From Myxococcus llanfairpwllgwyngyllgogerychwyrndrobwllllantysiliogogogochensis (GTDB taxonomy: Bacteria > Myxococcota > Myxococcia > Myxococcales > Myxococcaceae): a stretch of DNA of 50,721 nt. The notes beneath the pieces are model-generated. The model was given only the letters and a program-made list of their open reading frames with translations. It did not search any database and had not been told where the DNA came from. The position numbers and the translations under genes are program-made. Of the stretch, positions 16,066 through 24,674 are shown piece after piece (positions within the stretch are counted from its first letter, which is position 1; each line of letters opens with the position of its first letter). The stretch lies in the NCBI RefSeq assembly GCF_006636215.1, contig NZ_VIFM01000056.1, positions 1 to 50,721 of the forward strand, in the 5' to 3' direction.

Positions 16066-17505
16066 ATGCGCGTGGTGAAGCAGGAGGAGGAGCTGATTCC
16101 CCGGGGCATGCAGGAGGCGTTCGACCGCCTGCGGGCCCGGCGCTGGGACGTGGCGCGGCGTGGCCCCGGTGAGCGGCTGGCGAAGCTGGAGAAGCTCAAG
16201 GCGCTCATCGTCGAGCGGAGGCAGGCGCTCGCCGACGCCATCCACGCGGACTTCCGCAAGCCGCCCGCGGAGGTGGAGGCGACGGAAATCCTCCCGGTGC
16301 TGATGGAGCTGGAGCACGTGCGCAAGCACCTCAAGGCGTGGATGAAGCCGCGCAAGGTGACGACGCCGCTGGTGCTCACGGGGACGACCAGCCACGTGCG
16401 TCACGAGGCGCGCGGCGTCGTGCTGGTGATGGCGCCGTGGAACTACCCGTTCAACCTGCTGTTGATGCCGCTGGTGGGCGCGGTGGCGGCGGGCAACACC
16501 GTCATGTGCAAGCCCAGCGACAAGACGCCGAACACGTCGCGCTTCCTGGCGGAGCTGGTGCGCGACACGTTCCCCGAGGACGAGGTGGCGCTGTTCGAAG
16601 GTGGCGCGGAGGTGGGCGAGGCGCTCTTGCGGCTGCCGTTCGACCACTTCTTCTTCACCGGAGGGCCGCGCGTGGGGCGGCGGGTGATGGAGGCCGCGGC
16701 GAAGCACCTGGCCAGCGTGACGCTGGAGCTGGGCGGCAAGTCGCCGGCCATCGTGGATGCATCAGCGGATATCGAAGCCGCGGCGGAGCGGGTGGCCTGG
16801 GGCAAGTTCCTCAACGGCGGGCAGACGTGCATCGCGCCGGACCACGTCTGGGTTCATGCATCGAAGGAAGAGGCTTTTCTCGCGGCCCTGAAGGCGGCGC
16901 TGGAGCGCTTCTACGGGCGCTCCGAGGAAGCGCGGCGCGCGAGCTCCGACCTCTGCCGGATGGTGGATGACGGCGCCTTCGCGCGGGTGCGCGGGTTGCT
17001 GGACCGCACGGTGGCGGCGGGAGCGCGAGTGGTTGTCGGCGGCGGCGTGGACGCGGAGACGCGCTTCATCGCGCCGACGGTGGTCGCGGACGTGACACCG
17101 GATGCGCCGTTGATGGAGGAGGAAATCTTCGGGCCGGTGTTGCCGGTGCTGCGCTTCGAGTCGCTCGACGAGGTGGTGACGCACGTGCGCGCGGGCGGCA
17201 AGCCGCTGGCGCTCTACGTCTTCAGCCATGACGAGGCGGTGGTGGAGCGGCTGCTCCAGGAGACGAGCGCGGGCGGGACGTGCATCAACGCCGTGGTGTT
17301 GCACAACGTGAACCCGAACCTGCCGTTCGGAGGCGTGGGCACGAGCGGCCTGGGCGCGTACCACGGCGAGACGGGCTTCAAGACCTTCAGCCACGAGCGC
17401 GCGGTGCTGCGCCAGGGACGCACGTCCCTGGCGAACCTGTTCTTCCCGCCGTACACCGGCAAGGCCCGGAAGCTCGCGCGACTGGCGAGCCGCCTGTTCG
17501 AGTAG
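16066..17505 (+). CDS. Aldehyde dehydrogenase, class 3-like, copy 2
   Basis: The 479-residue paralogue of the preceding gene keeps the catalytic residues E221 and C255 (GGQTCIAP), the WNYPF motif and the EIFGPVLPV and NPNLPFGGVGTSGLG blocks. The two proteins are alike throughout, including long identical runs around VMEAAAKHLASVTLELGG, so this is a tandem duplication. Divergence is greatest at the N-terminus and in the substrate-entry region, suggesting different aldehyde preference. GAGGAG precedes the ATG. It ends 17 bases from the stop of the convergent ABC-F gene. Confidence 0.93.
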   Translation: MRVVKQEEELIPRGMQEAFDRLRARRWDVARRGPGERLAKLEKLKALIVERRQALADAIHADFRKPPAEVEATEILPVLMELEHVRKHLKAWMKPRKVTTPLVLTGTTSHVRHEARGVVLVMAPWNYPFNLLLMPLVGAVAAGNTVMCKPSDKTPNTSRFLAELVRDTFPEDEVALFEGGAEVGEALLRLPFDHFFFTGGPRVGRRVMEAAAKHLASVTLELGGKSPAIVDASADIEAAAERVAWGKFLNGGQTCIAPDHVWVHASKEEAFLAALKAALERFYGRSEEARRASSDLCRMVDDGAFARVRGLLDRTVAAGARVVVGGGVDAETRFIAPTVVADVTPDAPLMEEEIFGPVLPVLRFESLDEVVTHVRAGGKPLALYVFSHDEAVVERLLQETSAGGTCINAVVLHNVNPNLPFGGVGTSGLGAYHGETGFKTFSHERAVLRQGRTSLANLFFPPYTGKARKLARLASRLFE

Positions 17506-17522
17506 GCGGCCCCGCCGTCAAC

Positions 17523-19145
17523 TCAGCTGCGAAGACCCGGAGCTTCGTGGCCGGTGCGAGCCACGTACTCGGTGTAGCCACCGCCATACTGGTGGATGCC
17601 GTCCGGCGTCAGCTCCAGCACGCGGTTGGACAGCGCGCCCAGGAAGTGACGGTCGTGCGAGACGAAGAGCATGGTCCCCTCGTAGCGGGCCAGCGCTGTA
17701 ATCAGCATCTCCTTCGTCGCCATGTCCAGATGGTTGGTGGGCTCGTCCAGCACCAGGAAGTTGGGCGGGTCGAAGAGCATCTTCGCCATCACCAGACGCG
17801 CCTTCTCACCACCCGACAGCACGCGGCACTTCTTCTCCACCTCGTCACCGGAGAAGCCGAAGCACCCGGCCAGCGCGCGCAGCGAGCCCTGTCCCGCGCG
17901 GGGGAACGCGTCCTCCAGTGACTCGAACACCGTGCGCTCACCGTTCAGGAGGTCCATGGCGTGCTGGGCGAAGTACCCCAGCTTCACGCTGCCACCCACC
18001 GTCACCGCGCCCGTGTCCGGCGTCGTCGAGCCCACCACCAGCTTCAACAGCGTGGACTTGCCCGCGCCGTTGACGCCCATGACGCACCAGCGCTCGCCGC
18101 GGCGCACGAGGAAGTCCATGCCGTCATAGATGCGCCGGGAACCGTAGGCCTTGTGCACCGCCTTCAGGTTCACCACGTCGTCGCCCGAACGCGGCGCCGG
18201 CTGGAACTCGAACAGCACCGTCGTGCGGCGCTTGGGCGGCTCCACCTTCTCAATCTTCTCCAGCTTCTTCACGCGGCTCTGCACCTGCGCGGCGTGCGAG
18301 GCGCGGGCCTTGAAGCGCTCGATGAACTTCAGCTCCTTGGCGAGCATGGCCTGCTGGCGCTCGTACTGCGCCTGCTGCTGCTTCTCGTTCTGCGCGCGCT
18401 GCTGCTCGTAGAAGTCGTAGTTGCCCGAGTACGTCGTCAGCGAGCCGCCGTCGATTTCCACCATCTTGGTGACGATGCGGTTGAGGAACTCGCGGTCGTG
18501 CGACGTCATCAGGAGCGCGCCCTCGTACCCCTTGAGGAATCCCTCCAGCCAGATGAGGCTCTCCAGGTCCAGATGGTTGCTCGGCTCGTCGAGCAGCATC
18601 GCGTCCGGACGCATGAGCAGGATGCGCGCCAGCGCCACGCGCATCTTCCAACCGCCGGACAGCGCGCCGACGTCGCCGTCCATCATCTCCTCGCTGAAGC
18701 CCAGGCCCGCGAGAATCTCCCGCGCGCGGCCCTCCAGCGCGTAGCCACCCAGCTCCTCGAAGCGCGCCTGCACCAGGCCGTAGCGCTCGACGAGCTTCTC
18801 CATGTCGTCGGCCTTGTCCGGGTCGGCCATGTCGGCTTCGAGCGCCTTCATCTCCGCGGCGACCGTGCTCACCGGGCCCGCGCCATCCATGACCTCGGAC
18901 ACGGCGCTGCGGCCGGACATCTCGCCGACGTCCTGGTTGAAGTAGCCGATGGTGACGCCACGGTCGACGGCCACCTGGCCTTCGTCGGGGTGTTCCTGGT
19001 CGGTAATCATCCGGAACAGCGTCGTCTTGCCGGCCCCGTTGGGCCCGACGAGGCCGACCTTCTCCCCCTTGTGGAGAGCGGCCGAAGCCTCGATGAAGAG
19101 AATCTGCTGGCCGTGCTGCTTGCTGATGTTGTCGAGACGAATCAT
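17523..19145 (-). CDS. ABC-F family ATPase (YbiT/Uup/EttA type)
   Basis: The 540-residue product starts at ATG 19145 (MIRLDNISKQ). It has two ABC domains and no membrane segments: Walker A GPNGAGKTT (about 34-42), signature LSGGWKMR and Walker B LLDEPSNHLD in the first, GVNGAGKST, LSGGEKAR and LVLDEPTNHLD in the second. Between them lies a Gln/Arg-rich helical linker (RAQNEKQQQAQYERQQAML) like the P-site tRNA interaction motif arm. ABC-F proteins bind the ribosomal E site and relieve stalled translation. The short tail after the second domain makes it closer to YbiT than to Uup, which has a C-terminal coiled coil. It stands alone. Confidence 0.92.
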   Translation of the reverse strand: MIRLDNISKQHGQQILFIEASAALHKGEKVGLVGPNGAGKTTLFRMITDQEHPDEGQVAVDRGVTIGYFNQDVGEMSGRSAVSEVMDGAGPVSTVAAEMKALEADMADPDKADDMEKLVERYGLVQARFEELGGYALEGRAREILAGLGFSEEMMDGDVGALSGGWKMRVALARILLMRPDAMLLDEPSNHLDLESLIWLEGFLKGYEGALLMTSHDREFLNRIVTKMVEIDGGSLTTYSGNYDFYEQQRAQNEKQQQAQYERQQAMLAKELKFIERFKARASHAAQVQSRVKKLEKIEKVEPPKRRTTVLFEFQPAPRSGDDVVNLKAVHKAYGSRRIYDGMDFLVRRGERWCVMGVNGAGKSTLLKLVVGSTTPDTGAVTVGGSVKLGYFAQHAMDLLNGERTVFESLEDAFPRAGQGSLRALAGCFGFSGDEVEKKCRVLSGGEKARLVMAKMLFDPPNFLVLDEPTNHLDMATKEMLITALARYEGTMLFVSHDRHFLGALSNRVLELTPDGIHQYGGGYTEYVARTGHEAPGLRS

Positions 19146-19406
19146 GTGCGTAGGGGGTGCCCGGAAGGCGGGCGCGGCGCCCTTATGCCATGGGGGACGC
19201 CGAAGGAGGATTGTTCCGAACCCTCGACCTCCGCTTCCCATGCCCGGGGGCGGCCCACCAGGGGGGCGTTCGCCCTGGAGCCGGGAGGGAGACCTACATG
19301 GCCCCGTCGCCTCCCAGGCGCCATTCCGCCGTGAGCGGATCCGCTCGGGCACCGGGAGCCGGACACCCCGCCCTGGGTGCCCGGCCGCCTGGTCCCCTGC
19401 CGTGCC

Positions 19407-20462
19407 TCAGGGCGTGATGACGAGGCGGATGGGATTGCCTTCCTTCTTCACCAGCCGCTCCACGCCCTTCGCCACGTCCTCCAGCGGCATCGTCGCCGTC
19501 ACGGAGCGCGAGACGTCCAGACGCTTGGTGCTCACCAGCGTCACGAGCTGGTCCAGGTGCTTCTTCTCGTAGCCCAGGTGTCCGACCAGCGCCTGGGAGC
19601 GCAGGCCGAAGTTGACCCCGGCGCCCAGTTGGATGGGCTCGGGCGACAGGCCCACCATCACCGCGCGCCCGTAGCGCCCGAGGCTCAACGCCGCCTGCGC
19701 CAGCACCGAGTTCGCGCCCACCAGGTCCACCGCCACATCCAACCCCAGCCCATTCGTGTGCTGGAGAATCTGCGCGCGCACGTCCGGAGAGCGCGGGTCC
19801 AACGCCACGTCCGCGCCAAACTCCAGCGCGCGGTTTCGCGCGGCCTCGTTCGTGTCGAACGCGATGATGGGCGTCGCCCCCATCATCCGGGCAATCTGCA
19901 CCGCGTGGACCCCAAGCCCACCGATGCCCCACAGGCCCACCGACTGCGCGGGCCGCAACTTCGCGCTCTCCACCAGTCCCGCGTACGGCGTGGCCACCGC
20001 GTCCGCGAGGATGGCCGCCTGTTCGAAGGGCAGGTGGTCCGGAATCGAGGACAGCACGAAGTACGGCACCACGACGTACTCGGCCCACGCGCCGTCGTAG
20101 TGGAAGCCCATGATTTGAAAGTCGAGGCACTCCTGCGGCTGGCCATTGGAGCACTTCGGGCAGCGACCGCAGGGCTTGCCACCCGCCATCGCGACACGCT
20201 GCCCCTCCTTCCAGCGCGGCACGCCCACGCCCACCTCGTCGATGACACCCGAGGACTCATGGCCCGGCGTCACCACGGGCAACGGAGAGCGGAGCGAACC
20301 GTCGAGCAGATGCGCATCCGACAAGCAGATGCCGCACGCCTTCACTCGCACCCGCACCTCGCCCGGACGCGGTTGGGGCACGGGGACCTCCGTCACCGTC
20401 AACGTCCGCGTGGCCGTATCGAAGCGCGCCGCCCGCATCGTCCGCTGGTTCGCGTCTGCCAT
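19407..20462 (-). CDS. Zinc-dependent alcohol dehydrogenase
   Basis: The 351-residue product starts at ATG 20462, with AGGAGG 8-10 bases upstream. It is a medium-chain dehydrogenase with both zinc sites: catalytic C46 (ACGICLSDAH) and H68-E69 (TPGHES), structural C98, C101, C104 and C112. The Rossmann fold has GIGGLGVHAVQIA and an acidic residue after the second strand (IIAFDTN), pointing to NAD+ over NADP+. It should oxidise an alcohol or reduce an aldehyde; the substrate is unknown. It is transcribed away from the B3/4-domain gene across a 352-base gap. Confidence 0.92.
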   Translation of the reverse strand: MADANQRTMRAARFDTATRTLTVTEVPVPQPRPGEVRVRVKACGICLSDAHLLDGSLRSPLPVVTPGHESSGVIDEVGVGVPRWKEGQRVAMAGGKPCGRCPKCSNGQPQECLDFQIMGFHYDGAWAEYVVVPYFVLSSIPDHLPFEQAAILADAVATPYAGLVESAKLRPAQSVGLWGIGGLGVHAVQIARMMGATPIIAFDTNEAARNRALEFGADVALDPRSPDVRAQILQHTNGLGLDVAVDLVGANSVLAQAALSLGRYGRAVMVGLSPEPIQLGAGVNFGLRSQALVGHLGYEKKHLDQLVTLVSTKRLDVSRSVTATMPLEDVAKGVERLVKKEGNPIRLVITP

Positions 20463-20814
20463 CGATTGCTCCTCCTGGCCGCGCATCGTGGAACACGAGC
20501 GGGCACCCAAGCTCGGAAGGCGCGACCGTAGCACGCACCCTCGGGGCTGCTCGCTGACTCGAAGCGAGCCTTTCACTCTGGCGCGAGGACGACACTTCCA
20601 CCGCACCCATTCGGCTCCGAGCGGTCTGGAACGACTCGCACCGCGAAACTGGCACCGCGCCAGTCCGCCTCCCCATGCGCATCGCGACACGGGAGGCTCG
20701 CGCACTCGCACCCGTTCCCGTGCAACGCCTCGCCCTGTGGCGTAGGCGGCATCACGGCCGTTTGCGCGCACCACCGCCAGCACGGGCGCGCCGTGTGGCG
20801 TAGAGTGCCCGGCC
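20463..20814. other. 352-base divergent intergenic region
   Basis: No gene is seen. It must hold promoters for the alcohol dehydrogenase (-) and the B3/4 gene (+). A direct repeat TGTGGCGTAG occurs at 20736-20745 and 20794-20803, 58 bases apart, the second about 11 bases before the B3/4 start. I see no clear consensus promoter. Confidence 0.5.
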
Positions 20815-21441
20815 GTGCTGACCGTCGAACCGCATCCGTCCCTGGACACCCTGGCCTTCACCACCACGTTCCCCGCACCGCTGGGCTCGCTGCCCTCGCC
20901 GGAGTGGCTGGTGGCGTTGCTGAAATCGGATGCGGCCGCGCCACTCTCCAGCGACGACGCCGTGCGAGGCGCCGTGCGCGACATGCTCCGCCACGGCGGC
21001 TACAAGCCCACAGGCCGCGGCAAGCCCGCCTCCGAGTACCTGGTGCGCGCCGCGACGGAAGGCACGCTCGGCTCCATCAACACCGCCGTGGACCTCTGCA
21101 ACGCCGTGTCCCTGCACAGCGGCCTGCCCATCAGCGTCGTCGACCTGGACCGGGCCACCGCGCCCTTCCGCGTGGGCATCGCCCCCGAGGGCTCCCAGTA
21201 CGTCTTCAATGCCTCCGGTCAGAGCATCGACCTGGCGGGCCTGCTGTGCCTCTTCGACGCCGAGGGACCCTGCGCCAATGCCGTGAAGGACGCCCAGCGC
21301 ACCAAGACGAACGCCGACACCCGCCGCACCCTCACCGTCCTCTGGGGCGCCAGGGGCCTGGGTGACCGCACCGCGCGCGCCTTCACGTGGTACCGCGAGC
21401 TGTTGGAACGCGCGGGCGCCACCGTGGAGCGGCTCCCCTGA
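20815..21441 (+). CDS. B3/4-domain protein (PheRS beta editing-domain fold)
   Basis: The 208-residue product starts at GTG 20815. It resembles free-standing B3/4 domains, homologous to the editing domain of phenylalanyl-tRNA synthetase beta: KPTGRGKPASEYLVRA, then INTAVDLCNAVSLHSGLPISVVDLD, then TRRTLTVLWGARG. PheRS B3/4 hydrolyses Tyr-tRNA(Phe); free copies are thought to edit or sense tRNA or amino-acid derivatives, but their substrates are mostly unknown. The stop codon overlaps the likely start of the next gene in CTGA, so it is probably coupled to the phosphotransferase-like protein. Confidence 0.8.
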   Translation: MLTVEPHPSLDTLAFTTTFPAPLGSLPSPEWLVALLKSDAAAPLSSDDAVRGAVRDMLRHGGYKPTGRGKPASEYLVRAATEGTLGSINTAVDLCNAVSLHSGLPISVVDLDRATAPFRVGIAPEGSQYVFNASGQSIDLAGLLCLFDAEGPCANAVKDAQRTKTNADTRRTLTVLWGARGLGDRTARAFTWYRELLERAGATVERLP

Positions 21442-22544
21442 GCGCCCTGGACCTGGAGCAACTGCTCGCCGACGGCGCACGCTCCCTCTCCGCCGCCTGG
21501 GGACGACCCGTGCTCCTGGCCGAGCCCCAGGTCCTCCGCACCGAGTCCCGCTGCCATGTCGTGCGCGCCCGCGTCCGCGGCGGCGATGTGCCCACCGTCA
21601 TCCTCAAGCACTTCCACGCGGACCCCGTGCTCGGCCTGGACGAGTGGGCCGGGCTGGAGCTGCTCGGCCGCCACAACCTCACCACCGCCCCGGGACTCAT
21701 CGCCGGCGACATCCACTCCCGCCTCCTCGTCCTCCAGGACCTGGGCACCGGCCCCAGCCTGGAAGACCTCTTCAATTCGGTGGACGCGAGCGCCGCCACC
21801 GGAGGACTGCTCGCCGTGGCCCGGCTCACGGGCCAGCTCCACGCGCGCACCCGGGGCCTGCAAGGTGACTTCGACCTGCTCCGCCACTCGCTGCACCCAC
21901 GCCCCTTGCGCGTGCGCATCGACAACGCGCGCTATCTGGTGGAGCACGCGGACCGGCTGCATCGCTGGACGAACGCCGTCGGCACCACCGTGGCCGCCGG
22001 CACCCAGGAGGACGTGGAGCAACTGGCGCGTGAGCTGGCCGAGCCCGGCCCCTTCCTCGCGCTCACCCACGGGGACATGGCCCCGGGCAACACGCTCTTC
22101 ACCACCAGCGGCCCGCGCCTGCTCGACTTCGAATACTGCGGCATGCGCCACGCGCTCTACGACGCGCTCATGTGGCTCATCGTGGTGCCCCTGCCCGACG
22201 AGCTCGTCACCCGCGCGGACCTCACCTATCGCATCACCCTGGCCCCCGTCTGCGAGGCGGCCCAGACGGACGCCACGTACACCCACGCGCGTGCCCTGGT
22301 CGCCACGGCGCGCACGGTGAACATGTTCCAGTGGCTGTCGCCCAAGGCGCTGGAGCGAGACAGGGATTGGGCACCGGGCTACTCCGAGCGCGCCGCCCTG
22401 CTGCGCCACCTCGCGCGCTCCCGCGTCCTGCGCGAGCCCACGAGCCTGGTCCCCGCCCTCTCACGCACCCTCGCCGCCCTGGAGGAACGACTCGCGGAGC
22501 GCTGGGCGGGAACCCCTTCCTTCACCTGGCCCGCGTTCCGGTAG
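21438..22544 (+). CDS. Aminoglycoside phosphotransferase (APH)-family kinase-like protein
   Basis: The product has the APH/choline-kinase fold: a nucleotide-binding N lobe (VVRARVRGGDVPTVILKHF, LLVLQDLGTGPSLEDLF), catalytic loop THGDMAPGNTLF with the HGD-x4-N pattern, and metal aspartate in RLLDFEYCG. It should phosphorylate a small molecule; family membership alone does not show antibiotic resistance. The start is uncertain. GTG 21387 is possible, but its first 17 residues look like a shadow of the upstream gene. I prefer CTG 21438, which forms CTGA with the B3/4 stop and follows GGAG by 8 bases (368 residues). Confidence 0.78.
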   Translation: MSALDLEQLLADGARSLSAAWGRPVLLAEPQVLRTESRCHVVRARVRGGDVPTVILKHFHADPVLGLDEWAGLELLGRHNLTTAPGLIAGDIHSRLLVLQDLGTGPSLEDLFNSVDASAATGGLLAVARLTGQLHARTRGLQGDFDLLRHSLHPRPLRVRIDNARYLVEHADRLHRWTNAVGTTVAAGTQEDVEQLARELAEPGPFLALTHGDMAPGNTLFTTSGPRLLDFEYCGMRHALYDALMWLIVVPLPDELVTRADLTYRITLAPVCEAAQTDATYTHARALVATARTVNMFQWLSPKALERDRDWAPGYSERAALLRHLARSRVLREPTSLVPALSRTLAALEERLAERWAGTPSFTWPAFR

Positions 22545-22571
22545 CGCGCCGGAGGACGCTCGCCTTCGCGC

Positions 22572-23597
22572 TCACTCGCGGACGCGAACCACCACCTTGC
22601 CGAAGGGCCCCCGGTCCAGGTGCTCGAGCGCCTTCGGGAACTCGCGCAGCGCATACGTCGCGTCGACGACCGGCTCCAGGCGCAGCGCGTCCACCGCGCG
22701 CACGAAGTTCTCCAGGCCGCGGCGGTTCCCCACCAGCACGCCCTGGATGACGCCCTGGGTCTGGAACAACGGCACCACCGGAAAGCGCATGTCGAAGCCG
22801 TCCAGCACGCCGATGAGCGTGACGCGTCCACCGGGCGCCAGCGCGCTGACCGAGCGCGCCAGGTTGTCGCCGCCCACCATCTCCAGGATGTGGTCCGCGC
22901 CGCGCCCGCCCGTCAGCTCCACCACCGCCTTCTCCCAGTCCGGCGTCTGGCGCCGGTGGATGCCGTGGGCCGCGCCCAGCTTCTTCGCGCGCGCAAGCTT
23001 CTCCTCATCCCCCGACGTGACGATGACCCGCGCTCCCAGCGCCGAGGCGAACTGCACGGCGAACAGCGACACGCCGCCCGTGCCCTGGGTCACCACCGTC
23101 TGCCCGGGCCGCACCCCGCCCAGCTCCACGAGCGCCGTCCACGCGGTGAGCCCCGCGCACGGCAGCGTGCTGGCGCGCACGTCATCCAGTGTCCGGGGCG
23201 CGGCGACAAGCCAGCTCTCCGGCATCGCCACATACTCGGACAACACCCCCGGCAGACTCCCTCCCAGGCTGCGCACCGAGCCATTCACGCGCGGCACGGG
23301 TCCATCCACCCAGTCCGCGTTGAACGCGGCGAGCACCCGCTCCCCCACCTTGAACCGGGTGACACCGCCACCCGTGGCCACCACCTCGCCGACCATGTCG
23401 GAGGTGGGCACGAAGGGCCACGGCACATCCGAATAGCCAGCCCCGTCGAGGAACAACTTCTCGCGGTAGTTCAGCGACACCGCGGAGACTCGGACCAGGG
23501 CCTCGCCCGCGGCCGGCGTGGGAATCGCCACGCTCGCCAGCTCCAGGTTCGCTCGGCCAGGCCGCCGCAGCTCCCACCGCTTCATCACGCCATCCAT
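22572..23597 (-). CDS. Zinc-less MDR oxidoreductase (quinone oxidoreductase-like)
   Basis: The 341-residue product starts at ATG 23597, preceded by GGAG at a good distance; an ATG at 23621 has no such site. It is a medium-chain NADPH-dependent reductase: N-terminal GroES-like fold with SLNYREKLFLDGAGY, no zinc cysteines at the catalytic or lobe positions, and a Rossmann segment TQGTGGVSLFAVQFASALGA. It likely reduces quinones or alpha,beta-unsaturated carbonyls. It is divergent from a LysR gene across 120 bases holding inverted repeats, the usual layout for a LysR-controlled enzyme. Confidence 0.88.
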   Translation of the reverse strand: MDGVMKRWELRRPGRANLELASVAIPTPAAGEALVRVSAVSLNYREKLFLDGAGYSDVPWPFVPTSDMVGEVVATGGGVTRFKVGERVLAAFNADWVDGPVPRVNGSVRSLGGSLPGVLSEYVAMPESWLVAAPRTLDDVRASTLPCAGLTAWTALVELGGVRPGQTVVTQGTGGVSLFAVQFASALGARVIVTSGDEEKLARAKKLGAAHGIHRRQTPDWEKAVVELTGGRGADHILEMVGGDNLARSVSALAPGGRVTLIGVLDGFDMRFPVVPLFQTQGVIQGVLVGNRRGLENFVRAVDALRLEPVVDATYALREFPKALEHLDRGPFGKVVVRVRE

Positions 23598-23643
23598 CGT
23601 TTCGCTCCGTTGCCGTGCCATCGAGAGGCGTGGGGGATATACG

Positions 23644-23687
23644 GACGCGAAGGCGTCGCCAGTGACGAGACTTCGGCGCCTCACTGG
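23644..23687. promoter_or_regulatory. Inverted repeats in the LysR/MDR divergent promoter
   Basis: Two perfect inverted repeats lie between the divergent starts: GACGC-GAAG-GCGTC at 23644-23657, and CCAGTGA (23659-23665) with TCACTGG (23681-23687) across 15 bases. The second has the size expected of a LysR recognition site. Confidence 0.5.
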
Positions 23688-23717
23688 GGACAGGAATTCA
23701 CCAATGGGAACCACACC

Positions 23718-24674
23718 GTGACGGACCGACTCAGTGGAGTGCTCACCTTCGTCCAGGCCGCCGAGGCTGGTGGCTTCGCGCTCGCGGCCGAGCGGCTGGG
23801 CCTGTCCCGCTCCGCCGTCGGAAAGAGCATCGCCCGGCTGGAGGAGCGACTGGGCACCCGCCTGTTCCAGCGCACCACGCGCAGGCAGAGCCTCACCGAG
23901 GACGGACAGGTCTTCTACGAGCGCTGTGTCCGCGCGCTGGCGGAGCTGGAAGCGGCGGAGGCCGCGCTGGACTCCGGCCGCCGCGCACCCACGGGCCGCC
24001 TGCGCGTGGCCGCGTCCGTGCTGTTCGGTCGGCACTGCGCCGCACCCCTGCTCTGGGAGCTGACGCGCCAGCATCCGGGCCTCGAGCTGGAGCTGTGCTT
24101 CAGCGACCGCGTGGTGGACCTCATCGAGGAGGGCTTCGACCTGGCCATCCGCGTCGCGCCCCTCGCGGACCACGCGGGCCTCACCGCGCGCAGACTCGGC
24201 GCGCAGATGATGGTGGTCTGCGCCTCGCCTCGCTACGTCGCCCGGCATGGCCGACCGAAGACGCTCGCGGACCTCGCGAACCACGAGGCCATCAATTACG
24301 GGCGACAGGGCATCAGCAAGCCCTGGCGTTTTCCGGACGGCCAGGGCGGAGAGCGGGTCATCCCCGTCCAGGGCAGCCTGCGCTTCGATGACCTGGAGGC
24401 CATCGCCGATGCCGCCGTCCAGGGCGCCGGGCTCGCGTGGCTTCCGTGCTGGCTCGTCGCCGAGCGGGTGCACAAGGGCGAGCTCGTGACGCTGCTGGAG
24501 ACGGAGGGCCGCCACGGCAATGAAATCTTCGCCGTGTGGCCCCAGAACAAGCACCTGCCGTCGAAGGTGCGCGCGGCCATCGACATCCTGGTCGCGCGCA
24601 TCCCCGAGCGGCTTTCCTCCGGGGAGAACCAGTCCAAGGGGGCACGGAGAAAGCCCGTGCGCCGGAAGGCCTAG
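23718..24674 (+). CDS. LysR-family transcriptional regulator
   Basis: The 318-residue product starts at GTG 23718 (TDRLSGVLTFVQAAEAGGFALAAERLG). The N-terminal winged HTH has recognition helix SRSAVGKSIARLEERLGTRLFQRTTR. The C-terminal effector domain of the periplasmic-binding type starts with GRLRVAAS and includes YVARHGRPKTLADLANHEAI. It resembles the large subgroup that controls divergent oxidoreductase genes, and the MDR gene next door is the likely target. A Lys/Arg-rich tail is unusual. Its TAG stop shares the palindrome CTAG (24671-24674) with the stop of the convergent metalloprotease. Confidence 0.92.
   Translation: MTDRLSGVLTFVQAAEAGGFALAAERLGLSRSAVGKSIARLEERLGTRLFQRTTRRQSLTEDGQVFYERCVRALAELEAAEAALDSGRRAPTGRLRVAASVLFGRHCAAPLLWELTRQHPGLELELCFSDRVVDLIEEGFDLAIRVAPLADHAGLTARRLGAQMMVVCASPRYVARHGRPKTLADLANHEAINYGRQGISKPWRFPDGQGGERVIPVQGSLRFDDLEAIADAAVQGAGLAWLPCWLVAERVHKGELVTLLETEGRHGNEIFAVWPQNKHLPSKVRAAIDILVARIPERLSSGENQSKGARRKPVRRKA

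Noticed and set aside
21438..22544. Aminoglycoside resistance gene
   Set aside because: Only the APH fold is visible. The family has many substrates and the neighbour is a B3/4-domain gene, so a resistance role is not supported.
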